A DNA stretch of 64,000 nucleotides, taken from positions 62,001 to 126,000 of the forward strand of contig NZ_FUZF01000013.1 in NCBI RefSeq assembly GCF_900168125.1, in the 5' to 3' direction. Of the stretch, positions 1 through 9,616 are shown piece after piece (within the stretch, counting starts at the first letter, position 1; every line of letters starts with the position of its first letter). A program made the position numbers and the translations under genes. The notes beneath the pieces were generated by a model. That model searched no databases. It worked only from the letters and a program-made list of their open reading frames with translations, and was not told the DNA's origin. Source of the DNA: Sphingobacterium nematocida (lineage in GTDB: Bacteria; Bacteroidota; Bacteroidia; Sphingobacteriales; Sphingobacteriaceae).

Positions 1-153
1 CAAGTTATTGAGGAGCGGCAAAGTCTGAAAATTGGCGCTATCGAAGAGGTAGCTTATCGGATGGGCTGGATTGATAAAGAACAGTTAAATCGGATAGCTC
101 AGCCACTTGTGAAATCCGGGTATGGGGAATATTTGATTCGATTGGTTAAATAG
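1..153 (+). CDS. rfbA: Glucose-1-phosphate thymidylyltransferase, C-terminal end (partial)
   Basis: This is the last 50 codons of an open frame entering from the left edge, ending in TAG. The residues match the RmlA/RfbA C-terminus: a VIEERQSLKIG stretch, then EEVAYRMGWIDKEQL and a terminal GYGEYLIRL. RmlA makes dTDP-glucose from glucose-1-phosphate and dTTP, and RmlB converts that to dTDP-4-keto-6-deoxyglucose. That product is the substrate for the ketoisomerase, aminotransferase and acetyltransferase encoded at 3.8-6.2 kb, so the position at the head of this locus makes sense. Start and catalytic N-terminal half lie outside the window. Confidence 0.88.
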   Translation, partial: QVIEERQSLKIGAIEEVAYRMGWIDKEQLNRIAQPLVKSGYGEYLIRLVK

Positions 154-188
154 ATTTAGCTACTTTTGTAGAATTGAATTATAAATAC

Positions 189-2660
189 ATGAGAAAAATT
201 TTACTTCTTATTACGGTTTGTTTGGTTACTTTGGAGTTAAGTGCTCAGATGAATGCACAACAGATTCGAGTTGACCAGTTAACCGATGCGCAGATTGAAC
301 AATATATGAAGCAGGCCGAGTTGATGGGGTATTCCGAAGCAGAATTGCCTGCATTTGCACGAGCGCAAGGTGTGTCGTCTACCGAAATTCAAAAGTTGCA
401 AGATCGATTAAAGCAGATAAAGGCAAGTAAAGGCGAGAAAGCAAATAATGGGGCTAGATCTTTGGGGCGCCAGGTAAATAGTTCGAAGATACCGGACTCT
501 GTGCGATCAAATGTAGATACGGTTACTTCTAGAATATTTGGCAGTGACCTGTTCCGAAATAACAGTATCACCTTCGAACCAAATTTGCGTATGGCTACAC
601 CAAGTTCCTATATTATAGGGCCAGATGACGAATTGTTGTTGGATATCACGGGAGATAATGAGGTCTCTTATAAATTACCAGTGAGTCCAGAGGGAACTAT
701 TAAGGTAGAATATGTGGGGATAATACCTGTTTCTGGACTTTCTATAGGCGCAGCTCGTGAAAAAGTAGCACAACGTTTATCGGGTACATATCCTGCGATT
801 CGTTCCGGTAGGACGATAGTAAATATCAATGTAGGAAATATTCGCAGCATACAGGTTACTATTACGGGTGCTGCAACTAAGCCAGGTACGTATACACTTC
901 CTTCCTTGGCAACAGTTTTTAATGCTTTATATGCTTCAGGCGGTCCCGCTGAGAACGGTACATATAGAAATATACAGGTGATTCGTAATAACAGTGTCGT
1001 TACTACCATTGATGTGTATGATTTTTTGGTAAACGGAATGCAACAGGGAAATGTACGGATACAGGATCAGGATATTATTCATATTCCTGTATACGGTCAT
1101 AGGATAGAGTTTCAAGGCGAGGTAAAACGTCCAGCGATCTTCGAAGGTAAAGAAGGCGAAAGCCTTCAGGATTTGGTCCTTTATGCAGGTGGATTTACAG
1201 AAAACGCTTACACATCTAAGGTAAAGGTGTTTCAAAAAACAGACAAAGAACGTCGTATTACCGATGTTTATGCGGATCAGTTTGCTAGCTATAAGTTGAA
1301 AAATGGAGATAGTTTTGTAGCAGAGACCTTATTGGATCGCTACGAGAATAGAGTGAGTATATTGGGGGCGGTATTTCGTTCGGGTGTATATGGGTTGGAA
1401 GATGGAATGACCTTGCGTGATGTTTTGCAGCTCGCACAAGGGGTACGTGAAGATGCTTTTTTAGAAAGAGGACTAATCAATCGTCTAAAGGCTGACAATA
1501 GTATGGAGTTGATTAACTTCAATCTTCGAGAGGTATTGGCGGGTAACGCACCCGATATCCTGTTGAAGCGCGAAGATCGAATTGAGATTTCTTCCATATT
1601 TGATCTACGCGACGAATATAAATTCACAATTCAAGGACAGGTACGTTTACCTGGAGATTTTCCTTATGCAAGTAATACTACTGTATCGGATATGATCCAA
1701 AAGGCAGGCGGATTGACCGAAGAAGCCAAGAATGCAAGAATAGAAATCGCAAGACGGATTAAAAACCGAGGCTCACAGGATAGCGTTTCAGCGCAGACCA
1801 TCCTGATCAATATCAGAAATGGTGTGTTGGATCAGCCTGATGTTTCCTTAAAGCCTTATGATGTAGTTACAATATTGGGTGATGCCAATTATCGCGTACA
1901 GCGACAAGTCAAGATTGAGGGAGAGGTGATGTATCCAGGCATCTATACGATAAATAGGGAAGACGAAAGAATTTCTGATTTGATCAAGCGAGCTGGTGGC
2001 TTGACTGCTTATGCCTATGTCGAGGGAGCTTCGTTAAGACGTACGGGAAGCTCAAAAGTGAAAGAGGAAGCGAAAAAGGCTCGAGAAGAACAGTTGAAAG
2101 CGATTGGGAAGGATTTGAAAGATAATAGTTTTGAAAGTGAGCTGGAAGGTGGTGAGGAGGCGGGAACTTCTAGTGCAAAGCAGAGAGAGCAAACCTTAGC
2201 CAAAGCAACAGAGCGAGGCGCTACACCCATATCTTTAGAGACATCTGATTTAGTGGGTATCGAGCTGCACAAAATATTGGAAACACCTTATAAAACAGGA
2301 GATTTATTATTGTTGGATGGCGATATTGTCACGGTGCCAAAAGAATTACAAACGGTACGAGTAATGGGGGAGGTGCTCCATCCCAATAATGTGGTATATC
2401 AAAAAGGAAAACCCTTGAGTTACTATATCAATCAAGCTGGCGGTTATACTTCGGAAGCGTTAAAGAAAAAGGCATTTGTTCAATACGCCAATGGTTCTGT
2501 AAAAGGTTCATCTGGTGGTACGCCATCTGTAACACCTGGCGCCGAGATTATTGTTCCTAAGCGCGCACCTCGTGAACGGATGAATGCCCAAAGTTGGATT
2601 GGTTTAGGCACTGGGGTGGCTTCATTGGCTGCGATTATTGTTTCACTATTGCGTAATTAG
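189..2660 (+). CDS. SLBB-domain polysaccharide export outer-membrane protein (Wza-type)
   Basis: The protein has 823 residues and a signal peptide in the first ~20, cleaved after SAQ. A Poly_export domain lies at about 139-225 (IIGPDDELLLDITGD). About six SLBB repeats follow at roughly 218, 304, 388, 481, 575 and 721, each with the G-x-V-x-x-P-G pattern and a terminal AGG. A hydrophobic segment (about 801-822) closes the protein. Multi-SLBB Wza relatives of about 800 residues are typical of Bacteroidota, whereas Enterobacteria have about 380. It should form the outer-membrane channel for the polysaccharide made downstream. ATG at 189 gives a clean signal peptide; an in-frame TTG at 174 is less likely. 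The gap to the rmlA stop is only 35 bases, so the two are probably cotranscribed. Confidence 0.92.
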   Translation: MRKILLLITVCLVTLELSAQMNAQQIRVDQLTDAQIEQYMKQAELMGYSEAELPAFARAQGVSSTEIQKLQDRLKQIKASKGEKANNGARSLGRQVNSSKIPDSVRSNVDTVTSRIFGSDLFRNNSITFEPNLRMATPSSYIIGPDDELLLDITGDNEVSYKLPVSPEGTIKVEYVGIIPVSGLSIGAAREKVAQRLSGTYPAIRSGRTIVNINVGNIRSIQVTITGAATKPGTYTLPSLATVFNALYASGGPAENGTYRNIQVIRNNSVVTTIDVYDFLVNGMQQGNVRIQDQDIIHIPVYGHRIEFQGEVKRPAIFEGKEGESLQDLVLYAGGFTENAYTSKVKVFQKTDKERRITDVYADQFASYKLKNGDSFVAETLLDRYENRVSILGAVFRSGVYGLEDGMTLRDVLQLAQGVREDAFLERGLINRLKADNSMELINFNLREVLAGNAPDILLKREDRIEISSIFDLRDEYKFTIQGQVRLPGDFPYASNTTVSDMIQKAGGLTEEAKNARIEIARRIKNRGSQDSVSAQTILINIRNGVLDQPDVSLKPYDVVTILGDANYRVQRQVKIEGEVMYPGIYTINREDERISDLIKRAGGLTAYAYVEGASLRRTGSSKVKEEAKKAREEQLKAIGKDLKDNSFESELEGGEEAGTSSAKQREQTLAKATERGATPISLETSDLVGIELHKILETPYKTGDLLLLDGDIVTVPKELQTVRVMGEVLHPNNVVYQKGKPLSYYINQAGGYTSEALKKKAFVQYANGSVKGSSGGTPSVTPGAEIIVPKRAPRERMNAQSWIGLGTGVASLAAIIVSLLRN

Positions 2661-2664
2661 GAAA

Positions 2665-3753
2665 ATGGAAAATAGTATTGAAAACATTAATGAGTTTGAT
2701 AAAGAGATTTCCTTAAAAGAAATTTTACTTAATTTCGCTAAGGTATTGAATTTTCTTGTTTCAAAATGGCTAATTATTGTTATAACTAGCCTTTTAGGCG
2801 CTACAATAGGTTTTTTGATTGCTAAGTATAAAAGTCCCCTCTATACCGCATCCACAACTTTTGTTATTCAATCTGGTGATCAAGATGGAAACTTAGGGCA
2901 ATATGCAGGAATAGCATCAATGATGGGGTTTGATATGGGCGGGGGAAATGGAAGTCTTTTCCAAGGAGAGAATATTTTAGAACTTTACAAATCCCGGAAG
3001 ATGATTGAGGCGGCTATGTTAAGGCCTGTCTCTTATGATAGTTCGATTAATATTCTGGATTTATACCTATTGCAGGCGGGTATGTTTAAAGAATGGCAAA
3101 AAGATTCTTCGACTTTATTAGAAGTTAATTTCCAAAAGATTAATCAAGAGAATGATTTTTTACAACGTCAACGTGATAGTGTATTAAATGAAGTTGTTTT
3201 AGAAATAAATAAAACATATTTAAATGTTGGAAAGATTGACAAGAAATTATCTTTGTTGAAAATTGATGTCAAATCAAAAAATGAAGTATTTGCAAAAGAA
3301 TTTAATAGCGCATTGGTCAATGAAGTTAATAGCTTCTATATATCCACCAAGACAAAGAAGTCGCTGGATAATATAGAGATTTTACAACATAAAACAGACT
3401 CTGTGAGGGCTGTTATGAATGGGGCAATATCTTCAGCTGTGGTTGCAATCGATAATACACCCAATCTCAATCTCACAAAACAGTCTCAACGTTTAGTACC
3501 TGCTCAAAGATCACAATATTCGGTAGAAGCGAATAAAGCTATACTTTCTCAATTAATCCAAAATTTAGAAATGTCAAAAATGGCCTTGCTTAAAGAAACT
3601 CCATTGATTCAAATTGTAGATGAACCTGTTTATCCACTTGTTAGTGAAAAACTTAGTAAGATTAAAAACATTATATTGTATTCATTTATTTTTACATTTT
3701 TCATAGTGTCCATTTTACTGTGTCAAAGATTCTACTACTCACTTATAAAGTAA
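2665..3753 (+). CDS. Wzz-like chain-length determinant / polysaccharide co-polymerase
   Basis: The protein has 362 residues. An inner-membrane helix lies at about 35-54, followed by the Wzz signature region (YKSPLYTASTTFVIQSGD). A long periplasmic, partly coiled-coil segment with many Lys/Glu/Gln follows, and a second helix sits at about 338-357. That is the PCP topology. There is no BY-kinase (Walker) domain after the second helix, so this is a PCP-1-like regulator and not a Wzc-type fusion. The start is placed at ATG 2665, four bases after the export protein stop; an upstream in-frame start would overlap that gene. Base composition becomes clearly more AT-rich from here on. Confidence 0.85.
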   Translation: MENSIENINEFDKEISLKEILLNFAKVLNFLVSKWLIIVITSLLGATIGFLIAKYKSPLYTASTTFVIQSGDQDGNLGQYAGIASMMGFDMGGGNGSLFQGENILELYKSRKMIEAAMLRPVSYDSSINILDLYLLQAGMFKEWQKDSSTLLEVNFQKINQENDFLQRQRDSVLNEVVLEINKTYLNVGKIDKKLSLLKIDVKSKNEVFAKEFNSALVNEVNSFYISTKTKKSLDNIEILQHKTDSVRAVMNGAISSAVVAIDNTPNLNLTKQSQRLVPAQRSQYSVEANKAILSQLIQNLEMSKMALLKETPLIQIVDEPVYPLVSEKLSKIKNIILYSFIFTFFIVSILLCQRFYYSLIK

Positions 3754-3755
3754 AA

Positions 3756-4166
3756 ATGAAAAGTCCTAAACTAATTCAATTACCAAAAATATTTGACCAA
3801 AGAGGAAATCTCTCTTTTTTTGAAAATGATATTCAAATACCATTTTCAATTAAGAGAACATATTGGATATCTGATGTTCCAGGAGGGGAGACAAGAGGCG
3901 GGCATGCATTTCGACACCAAAATGAATTTATAATCGCTTTATCTGGTAGTTTTACAGTAAAATTACATGATGGTAATTGTGAGAGTACTTACTTTTTAAA
4001 TAGATCAAATTATGGCTTATTCGTGCCTCAAATGTTTTGGAGGGAAATCACAGACTTTTCAACGAACTCATTAGCATTAATTGTTTCAGACAGATTTTTT
4101 TCTGAAGAAGATTACGTAAGAGATTTTTTGGAATATAAAAATTTAAAAAGTATAGAGTATGAATAA
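3756..4166 (+). CDS. WxcM/FdtA-like cupin, divergent 3,4-ketoisomerase paralog (copy 1)
   Basis: This is a 136-residue single cupin of the FdtA/QdtA/WxcM family. Active members convert dTDP-4-keto-6-deoxyglucose to the 3-keto isomer. The family landmark RGxHAHK reads RGGHAFRHQNEF here: His50 is kept, but the second histidine of the HxH pair is Phe52, and the following Glu-Gln is Asn-Glu. Both histidines are reported to matter in Aneurinibacillus FdtA, so this copy may be inactive, have altered specificity, or act together with copy 2. The start is ATG 3756, just after the Wzz stop. Its end overlaps the next gene by 8 bases. Confidence 0.8.
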   Translation: MKSPKLIQLPKIFDQRGNLSFFENDIQIPFSIKRTYWISDVPGGETRGGHAFRHQNEFIIALSGSFTVKLHDGNCESTYFLNRSNYGLFVPQMFWREITDFSTNSLALIVSDRFFSEEDYVRDFLEYKNLKSIEYE

Positions 4167-4593
4167 AGTTATCGATTGTTCGGTCTTGGATTTAGAAGTA
4201 GTACATGAGGAAAAGGGGAATATCACTGTTCTTGAAAATCTAAAAAATATTCCTTTTGAGGTAAAGAGAATCTATTATTTATACGATATCCCATATGGGG
4301 CAGAAAGAGGTGGACATTCGCATTATGAACTTGAACAATATATAATAGCTGCTAGTGGTTCATTTTCATTTATACTAGATGATGGTGTAAATAAGCAAGA
4401 GATTTTTTTAAACAGTCCAGTAAAGGCTCTCCATATTAAACCAGGAATTTGGAGGGAAATTAAGGGGTTTTCGAGCGGCAGTGTTTGTTTAGTGCTTGCC
4501 TCAAAAGAGTACTCGGAGGAAGATTATATAAGAGAATATGATGATTTTTTAAAATTTAGAGATAATGACAATTCATCCTACATCAGAAGTTAA
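4159..4593 (+). CDS. dTDP-4-keto-6-deoxyglucose 3,4-ketoisomerase (FdtA/QdtA-type, copy 2)
   Basis: This 144-residue cupin is paralogous to its upstream neighbour. It keeps the complete landmark RGGHSHYELEQ, with His53 and His55 both present, so it is the better candidate for the catalytically active ketoisomerase. The product would be the 3-keto-6-deoxy sugar aminated by the enzyme at 5.1-6.2 kb. Whether the galacto (Fuc3N) or gluco (Qui3N) epimer forms cannot be read from this sequence. It overlaps copy 1 by 8 bases and the acetyltransferase by 29 bases, implying translational coupling. Confidence 0.85.
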   Translation: MNKVIDCSVLDLEVVHEEKGNITVLENLKNIPFEVKRIYYLYDIPYGAERGGHSHYELEQYIIAASGSFSFILDDGVNKQEIFLNSPVKALHIKPGIWREIKGFSSGSVCLVLASKEYSEEDYIREYDDFLKFRDNDNSSYIRS

Positions 4594-5092
4594 GACAACA
4601 AATATTGGCGAAGGTACTCAAATATGGCAGTATTGTGTGGTATTAGCAGGTGCCAAAATTGGGAAAAACTGTAATATTAATTTTAATGTTTTTATTGAAA
4701 ATGATGTCATAATTGGTGACAACGTCACTGTAAAATCTGGCGTTCAAATTTGGGATGGAGTTATAATTGAAGATAATGTCTTTGTTGGTCCAAATGTAAC
4801 TCTAACAAATGATTTGATTCCTAGATCAAAACAATACCCTCCCTTTTTCTGCAGAACCTTAATTAAAGAAGGAGCCTCTATTGGGGCTAACTCAACAATT
4901 ATTTCTGGTAATGTAATTGGTCGTTATTCCTTTGTTGGGGCTGGAAGTGTTGTTACTTGCGATATACCGCCTAACACAGTTTACTTTGGAAATCCAGCTA
5001 AGCATAGGGGGTATATAACCCGAGATGGAATTCTATTAGATTTATCTGGAACTGACAAAAATGGGGTTAAATATAATATTAATGAACTATAA
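4565..5092 (+). CDS. Left-handed beta-helix N-acetyltransferase (FdtC/QdtC/WlbB-type)
   Basis: The protein has 175 residues. Imperfect hexapeptide repeats run along it ([50 protein letters not shown]), and the C-terminus is typical ([10 protein letters not shown]). This is the family that transfers acetyl from acetyl-CoA to the 3-amino group of dTDP-3-amino-3,6-dideoxyhexoses. Its place between ketoisomerases and aminotransferase matches the fdtA-fdtC-fdtB order of known loci, although related WlbB enzymes acetylate UDP-linked 3-aminouronic acids. The start lies 29 bases inside the preceding gene. Confidence 0.85.
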   Translation: MTIHPTSEVKTTNIGEGTQIWQYCVVLAGAKIGKNCNINFNVFIENDVIIGDNVTVKSGVQIWDGVIIEDNVFVGPNVTLTNDLIPRSKQYPPFFCRTLIKEGASIGANSTIISGNVIGRYSFVGAGSVVTCDIPPNTVYFGNPAKHRGYITRDGILLDLSGTDKNGVKYNINEL

Positions 5093-5094
5093 GT

Positions 5095-6195
5095 ATGATA
5101 AAGTTTTTAGATTTGCAAAAAGTTAATTTGCAGTATAGTAAAGAGATAGAGGATAACCTTATAAATGTCTTTAGGAGCGGGTGGTATTTACTAGGATCTC
5201 ATGTTAAAAATTTTGAGTCTAATTTATCAAGATACATAGGTGTCAAACATGCAATTGGTGTTGCTAATGGCCTAGATGCATTAAGATTAATTTTTCGTGC
5301 TTACTTGGAGTTAGGCATCCTAAAAAAAGGTGACGAGGTAATAGTGCCAGCAAATACTTATATAGCATCATTATTGGCGCTATCAGAAAATGGCTTAATT
5401 CCTGTTTTATGTGAACCAAGAATAGATACTTTTAATATTGATATTGCGAAGATAGAGAATTCAATAACTAAAAACACTAAAGCCATTTTATTGGTGCATC
5501 TATATGGAAAAATCTCTTTCTCAAACGAGATTCTTGAATTAGCAAAAAAATATAATTTGAAAATTGTTGAAGACAATGCTCAGGCTATTGGTGCCATGTG
5601 GAATGGTATTAAATCTGGGAATTTAGGTGACGCCGCTGGGTTTAGCTTTTATCCAGGTAAAAATCTTGGGGCTTTGGGAGATGGGGGGGCAGTGACTTGT
5701 AATAATGATAAGCTTGCAGAGGTAATAAGAGCTTTAGCTAACTACGGATCTTCTGAGAAATATATTAATATCTATAAGGGATTAAACTCTCGACTTGATG
5801 AAATTCAAGCGGCTGTACTGGATGTTAAATTAAAATATATTGATAAGGAAAATAGTAGAAGACGGGAAATAGCAAATCGATATATTACGGAAATTCAGAA
5901 TGAGAAAATTATATTGCCAATTCCTCAACAGGAAAACAGTGAAGATGTTTGGCATTTGTTCGTTATTCGCACTACGAATCGTATTGAGTTGCAGGAATAT
6001 CTGTCACAAAATGAGATTCAGACATTGATTCATTATCCCATCCCCCCCCATCTTCAAAAGGCTTATAATGAGCTTTCTGATTTGACACTTCCATTAACGG
6101 TTCAGTTGCATAATGAAGTTTTGAGTTTACCTATTAGTGCAGTTTTGACTGATGAGGAAGTTTCAAGAGTGATATTTGTTTTAAATTCGTTTTAG
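5095..6195 (+). CDS. DegT/DnrJ/EryC1/StrS sugar aminotransferase (FdtB/QdtB-type)
   Basis: This is a 366-residue PLP-dependent fold-type I aminotransferase of the sugar family. It opens with the usual [10 protein letters not shown] motif. A substrate and cofactor region reads [12 protein letters not shown]. The Schiff-base lysine is Lys189 in [16 protein letters not shown], and the C-terminus carries the [12 protein letters not shown] signature typical of 3-amino-3,6-dideoxyhexose enzymes. It would transaminate the 3-keto product using glutamate. The gap to the acetyltransferase stop is two bases. Together with rmlA/rmlB and the cupins it completes the route to dTDP-Fuc3NAc or dTDP-Qui3NAc. 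Confidence 0.9.
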   Translation: MIKFLDLQKVNLQYSKEIEDNLINVFRSGWYLLGSHVKNFESNLSRYIGVKHAIGVANGLDALRLIFRAYLELGILKKGDEVIVPANTYIASLLALSENGLIPVLCEPRIDTFNIDIAKIENSITKNTKAILLVHLYGKISFSNEILELAKKYNLKIVEDNAQAIGAMWNGIKSGNLGDAAGFSFYPGKNLGALGDGGAVTCNNDKLAEVIRALANYGSSEKYINIYKGLNSRLDEIQAAVLDVKLKYIDKENSRRREIANRYITEIQNEKIILPIPQQENSEDVWHLFVIRTTNRIELQEYLSQNEIQTLIHYPIPPHLQKAYNELSDLTLPLTVQLHNEVLSLPISAVLTDEEVSRVIFVLNSF

Positions 6196-6197
6196 TC

Positions 6198-7457
6198 TTG
6201 AAATTATTATCAACTTCTGTCTTCTCTGCAATTATTACATTTGTTAAAATTTCAGCAAGTTTTGCTGCAAGCAAAGTGATAGCTTATTTTTCGGGTCCCA
6301 TAGGGGTGGCAGTTATTGGTCAGTTTTATAGTTTAACTTCTATAATTGTCGGGTTTTCTAATGGTGGTATTAGTACAGGTGTTGTGAAATTTACTTCTGA
6401 GTTTGAAGGTAATAAATTTAAGCAGCAGCAACTAATATCTACTGCGTTAAAGCTGAGTTCGATCTGTGCTTTTTTTTTATCTATTTTAGTTGTATGCTTT
6501 TCTGAGGTTATTTCAAAAAGTTTATTTGAATCAAAGAATTTTAAATGGCCTATTGTTTGTTTTGGTTTAACTCTGATATTTTATGCTTTTAATAACGTTA
6601 TTATATCTATTATTAATGGGAAAAAACAAATTAAATTATATGCGTTAGTTAATTGTATCGGAAGTATAGCGTCATTGATATTAACAGTGTTCTTAGTTTA
6701 TAGGTTTAAGATAGTTGGGGCTTTATATGCATTAGTCGTATCCCAAGTTACTGTTTTTTTTATTACTTTGTGGTGCGTAAGAAAACAAGAATGGTTAAAT
6801 TTAGATATTTTTAAAATACCTATCAGTAAACAGCTCCTATCTAGTTTAGGTCAGTACAGTATTATGGCTCTGGTTGCTGCGATTTCTCTCCCATTAACTC
6901 AACTAATTCTTCGAAATATAATAATACAAAATGGCGATTTGTTTTCTGCAGGTCTTTGGCAAGGTCTTATACGCATATCTGATGGTTATTTAATGATAGT
7001 CACCATATCCTTAAGCACTTATTTTGTCCCAAAACTTGCCGGAGCCAGTGACTATATTGCAAAAAGTGAAATATTAAATGGTTATAAAATAGTTTTGCCT
7101 TTTTTGATTGTAGTTGGAGCCTCAATTTATTTTCTACGATTTTTTGTTATTAGAGTATTATATACCGATGATTTCTTTGGTATGAGCGAATTGTTCGTTT
7201 TCCAACTTGTAGGTGACTTTATTAAAATTATTGGTTTTTTTCTTGGTACCTTAATGGTAGTTAGAAAACTTACTCGAGCGTATTTATTTTCAGAAATAGC
7301 TTTTAATATTATCTATATATCGCTAAGTTATTATTTGGTGAAAATAAACGGACTAATAGGTATAACGTATGCATATAGTATATCATACAGCATCCTTCTT
7401 TTATATTTTCTTATTTTTTTTCGAAAACTTCTTTTTTCTAAGCATGAGAAATATTAA
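6198..7457 (+). CDS. wzx: Wzx-type O-antigen/exopolysaccharide flippase
   Basis: The protein has 419 residues, is highly hydrophobic with about 10-12 predicted membrane segments, and belongs to the MATE-like polysaccharide transporter superfamily. The N-terminus resembles WzxE-type translocases (KLLSTSVFSAIITFVK and GPIGVAVIGQF), which move undecaprenyl-PP-linked repeat units across the inner membrane. The start appears to be TTG at 6198, three bases after the aminotransferase stop, because no ATG gives the conserved N-terminus. It is strongly AT-rich. It overlaps the next glycosyltransferase by 14 bases. Confidence 0.88.
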   Translation: MKLLSTSVFSAIITFVKISASFAASKVIAYFSGPIGVAVIGQFYSLTSIIVGFSNGGISTGVVKFTSEFEGNKFKQQQLISTALKLSSICAFFLSILVVCFSEVISKSLFESKNFKWPIVCFGLTLIFYAFNNVIISIINGKKQIKLYALVNCIGSIASLILTVFLVYRFKIVGALYALVVSQVTVFFITLWCVRKQEWLNLDIFKIPISKQLLSSLGQYSIMALVAAISLPLTQLILRNIIIQNGDLFSAGLWQGLIRISDGYLMIVTISLSTYFVPKLAGASDYIAKSEILNGYKIVLPFLIVVGASIYFLRFFVIRVLYTDDFFGMSELFVFQLVGDFIKIIGFFLGTLMVVRKLTRAYLFSEIAFNIIYISLSYYLVKINGLIGITYAYSISYSILLLYFLIFFRKLLFSKHEKY

Positions 7458-8379
7458 ACATACTATAATCGTTTTGACTTATAATCAAGCCGATTTGTTA
7501 CCTCAGTGTTTGAATTCTATTTTAAACAACAATGTTTTACCGTATGAAATAATTATAGGAGACGACTATTCTACGGATGGAACGGAGGAGCTATTGGAAA
7601 ATTTTAGAGCAAAGTTTCCAGATATAATTAAAGTATATAGAAGTACGGCTAATTTAGGTGTATTTGGAAATTGGAATAGATTAATGAGTTTAGTGGAGGG
7701 AGAGATTATTTCGTTAATTGCGGGAGACGATTTTTTTAAACCAGATCTTTTGAATTCGTTAAATTCCTTAATGTATGAGAAGGAATTAAATGGATACAAT
7801 GACAAATTTATTATTGTTACAAACTCAATTGAGCTACATCCTAGTGGAAAGGAAAGAATTTATGATAATTTTCAACTAAGAGACAAAAATATATTTAAAG
7901 CTAGAATTCGCTATGGACTTTCTTATAGAGAGGTGGGGTTAAGTAGGAAATTATACGATTCGCTAGATATGATCGACGAAAAAATTGGTTATCACGCGGA
8001 TTGGTTATATATCATTGATCAAGTTTTTAAAAGCGACAAATTTTATTTCCTAGATAAAGCGTTTAGTGTTTATCGATTAGGATTGGGAGTAACATCAAAA
8101 GAGAGGAAAGTAGCATTGGTAAAATCAAAATTGAAGGTTATTCAGATTATTAGAGATAGGTATAAAGAATCTTTAGATTCTCGAGATTTAAAATTCCTAA
8201 ATTATTGGGAGAAGCGTCATGAATTTTTATTAAATCCTACTCTCAATGGATATTTAAAACTATTTGTGTTCCAATTTTTAAATATAGGTAATTTTACCCC
8301 TAACAATAGTTTTTTATTAAATGCTAGACTTCTACTTACTGCACCAATTAGAATATTATTAGGCAATAAAGCGAAGTAG
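7444..8379 (+). CDS. Family 2 glycosyltransferase
   Basis: The protein has 311 residues with a GT-A fold. The N-terminal beta strand reads TIIVLTYNQADLLPQCLNSI, followed by the nucleotide-binding DDYSTDGTEELL. The metal-binding region is IAGDDFFKPDLL, near residue 95. It is a cytoplasmic, membrane-associated enzyme adding one sugar to the lipid-linked repeat unit; donor and acceptor cannot be read from sequence. ATG 7444 is chosen because upstream residues in this frame only mirror the wzx coding sequence. The stop is one base before the next start. Confidence 0.85.
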   Translation: MRNIKHTIIVLTYNQADLLPQCLNSILNNNVLPYEIIIGDDYSTDGTEELLENFRAKFPDIIKVYRSTANLGVFGNWNRLMSLVEGEIISLIAGDDFFKPDLLNSLNSLMYEKELNGYNDKFIIVTNSIELHPSGKERIYDNFQLRDKNIFKARIRYGLSYREVGLSRKLYDSLDMIDEKIGYHADWLYIIDQVFKSDKFYFLDKAFSVYRLGLGVTSKERKVALVKSKLKVIQIIRDRYKESLDSRDLKFLNYWEKRHEFLLNPTLNGYLKLFVFQFLNIGNFTPNNSFLLNARLLLTAPIRILLGNKAK

Positions 8380-8380
8380 G

Positions 8381-9616
8381 ATGAAGGAAATTAAAGTATT
8401 ACATGTTTCTTATAGTTCTAATGTTGGTGGCGCAAGTGTTGCTATGTTTAGAATACATAGATCCTTAATCAAATTAGGTATAGAATCTAAAATTGTGACA
8501 TTGATAAACGATGATGCAAATTTTAGGGAAGGGGTTGTATTAAAAAGAGGGCTTTCAAAGTTTTTTCATAAAATTTATATAAAATTTGAGAGTTTAATAG
8601 TTAGGAACTTGCAACATAGCGTTTTTAAAACAACAAGGTCTCTTAATTTGTTTTCAACTGGTCTAGTTAGTTTAATCAATAATTCCGATTGTGAAATTGT
8701 TAATTTGCACTGGATTGGTGCAAATACCGTGGGGATTAAAGAACTATCTAAAATTACTAAACCAATAGTGTGGACTCTGCACGATTTATGGGCAATTCTT
8801 GGTAGTGAACATAATAACATATCTAAAGATTTTAGATATGTTCAAGGATACTTAAGTTCAAATAGAGGTAACGGGTATAAAGGCTTAGATATTGAAAAGT
8901 ATGTTTGGAAATTAAAGCGGAAATATTGGAAACATCTGAATTTACATCTAGTTCCTGTAAGTGTTTGGCAGGAAAAAGTTGTAAAAAACTCATTATTATT
9001 TCAATCTTATCCGGTTAAGTGTATACATAATCCAATAGATTCAAAGTTGTGGTATCCTGTTAATAAAGATCAAAGCCGTACTAAGCTAGGTATAAGTCAA
9101 AGTAAAAAAATATTGCTTTATGGTGCATACAATTTTATATATGATCCGATTAAAGGATTCCAAAGACTTGTTAAATCGCTTGATTTAATAGTAAATAAAA
9201 GCGATTTTATTATCGCTTATTTCGGTTCTGATGAAGACGCTTCGTTCGGCGATTTTGAAACAATAAATTTTGGGAAGATATCTTCAATCGAGAAATTAAG
9301 ATATATATATTCATCGGCCGATGTTTTTCTAATGCCCTCTTTGCAAGAAACTTTTGGCCAGACAGTTCTTGAGGGTATTTATTGTAATTTGCCAGTGGTT
9401 GCTTACAGCGGTACAGGTGTAAATGATATTTTAATTCATAAAGTAAATGGCTTTCTAGCGGAAGAAGATAATATAAATGATTTTTATACTGGGATTCAAT
9501 GGGTGTTGGATCACAGTTTGTTAAACATTAGGGAATCCGTGGGGAATAAATTTTCTTCGGAGGTTATTGGTGAGAAATATTTAAAACTATATAAAGAGAT
9601 TTTATGCAATCCATAA
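8381..9616 (+). CDS. Family 4 glycosyltransferase
   Basis: The protein has 411 residues with a GT-B fold. The N-terminus VLHVSYSSNVGGASVAMFR carries the acceptor-side glycine loop, and VWTLHDLWAILGSEH resembles the HDMW(A/P) motif of WcaC-like exopolysaccharide transferases. The C-terminal donor domain has the ADVFLMPSLQETFGQTVLEG signature, with the E-x7-E pair typical of retaining GT4 enzymes. Sugar specificity is unknown. It sits one base after the preceding GT2 stop and overlaps the next gene by 13 bases, as part of one tightly packed transcription unit. Confidence 0.87.
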   Translation: MKEIKVLHVSYSSNVGGASVAMFRIHRSLIKLGIESKIVTLINDDANFREGVVLKRGLSKFFHKIYIKFESLIVRNLQHSVFKTTRSLNLFSTGLVSLINNSDCEIVNLHWIGANTVGIKELSKITKPIVWTLHDLWAILGSEHNNISKDFRYVQGYLSSNRGNGYKGLDIEKYVWKLKRKYWKHLNLHLVPVSVWQEKVVKNSLLFQSYPVKCIHNPIDSKLWYPVNKDQSRTKLGISQSKKILLYGAYNFIYDPIKGFQRLVKSLDLIVNKSDFIIAYFGSDEDASFGDFETINFGKISSIEKLRYIYSSADVFLMPSLQETFGQTVLEGIYCNLPVVAYSGTGVNDILIHKVNGFLAEEDNINDFYTGIQWVLDHSLLNIRESVGNKFSSEVIGEKYLKLYKEILCNP

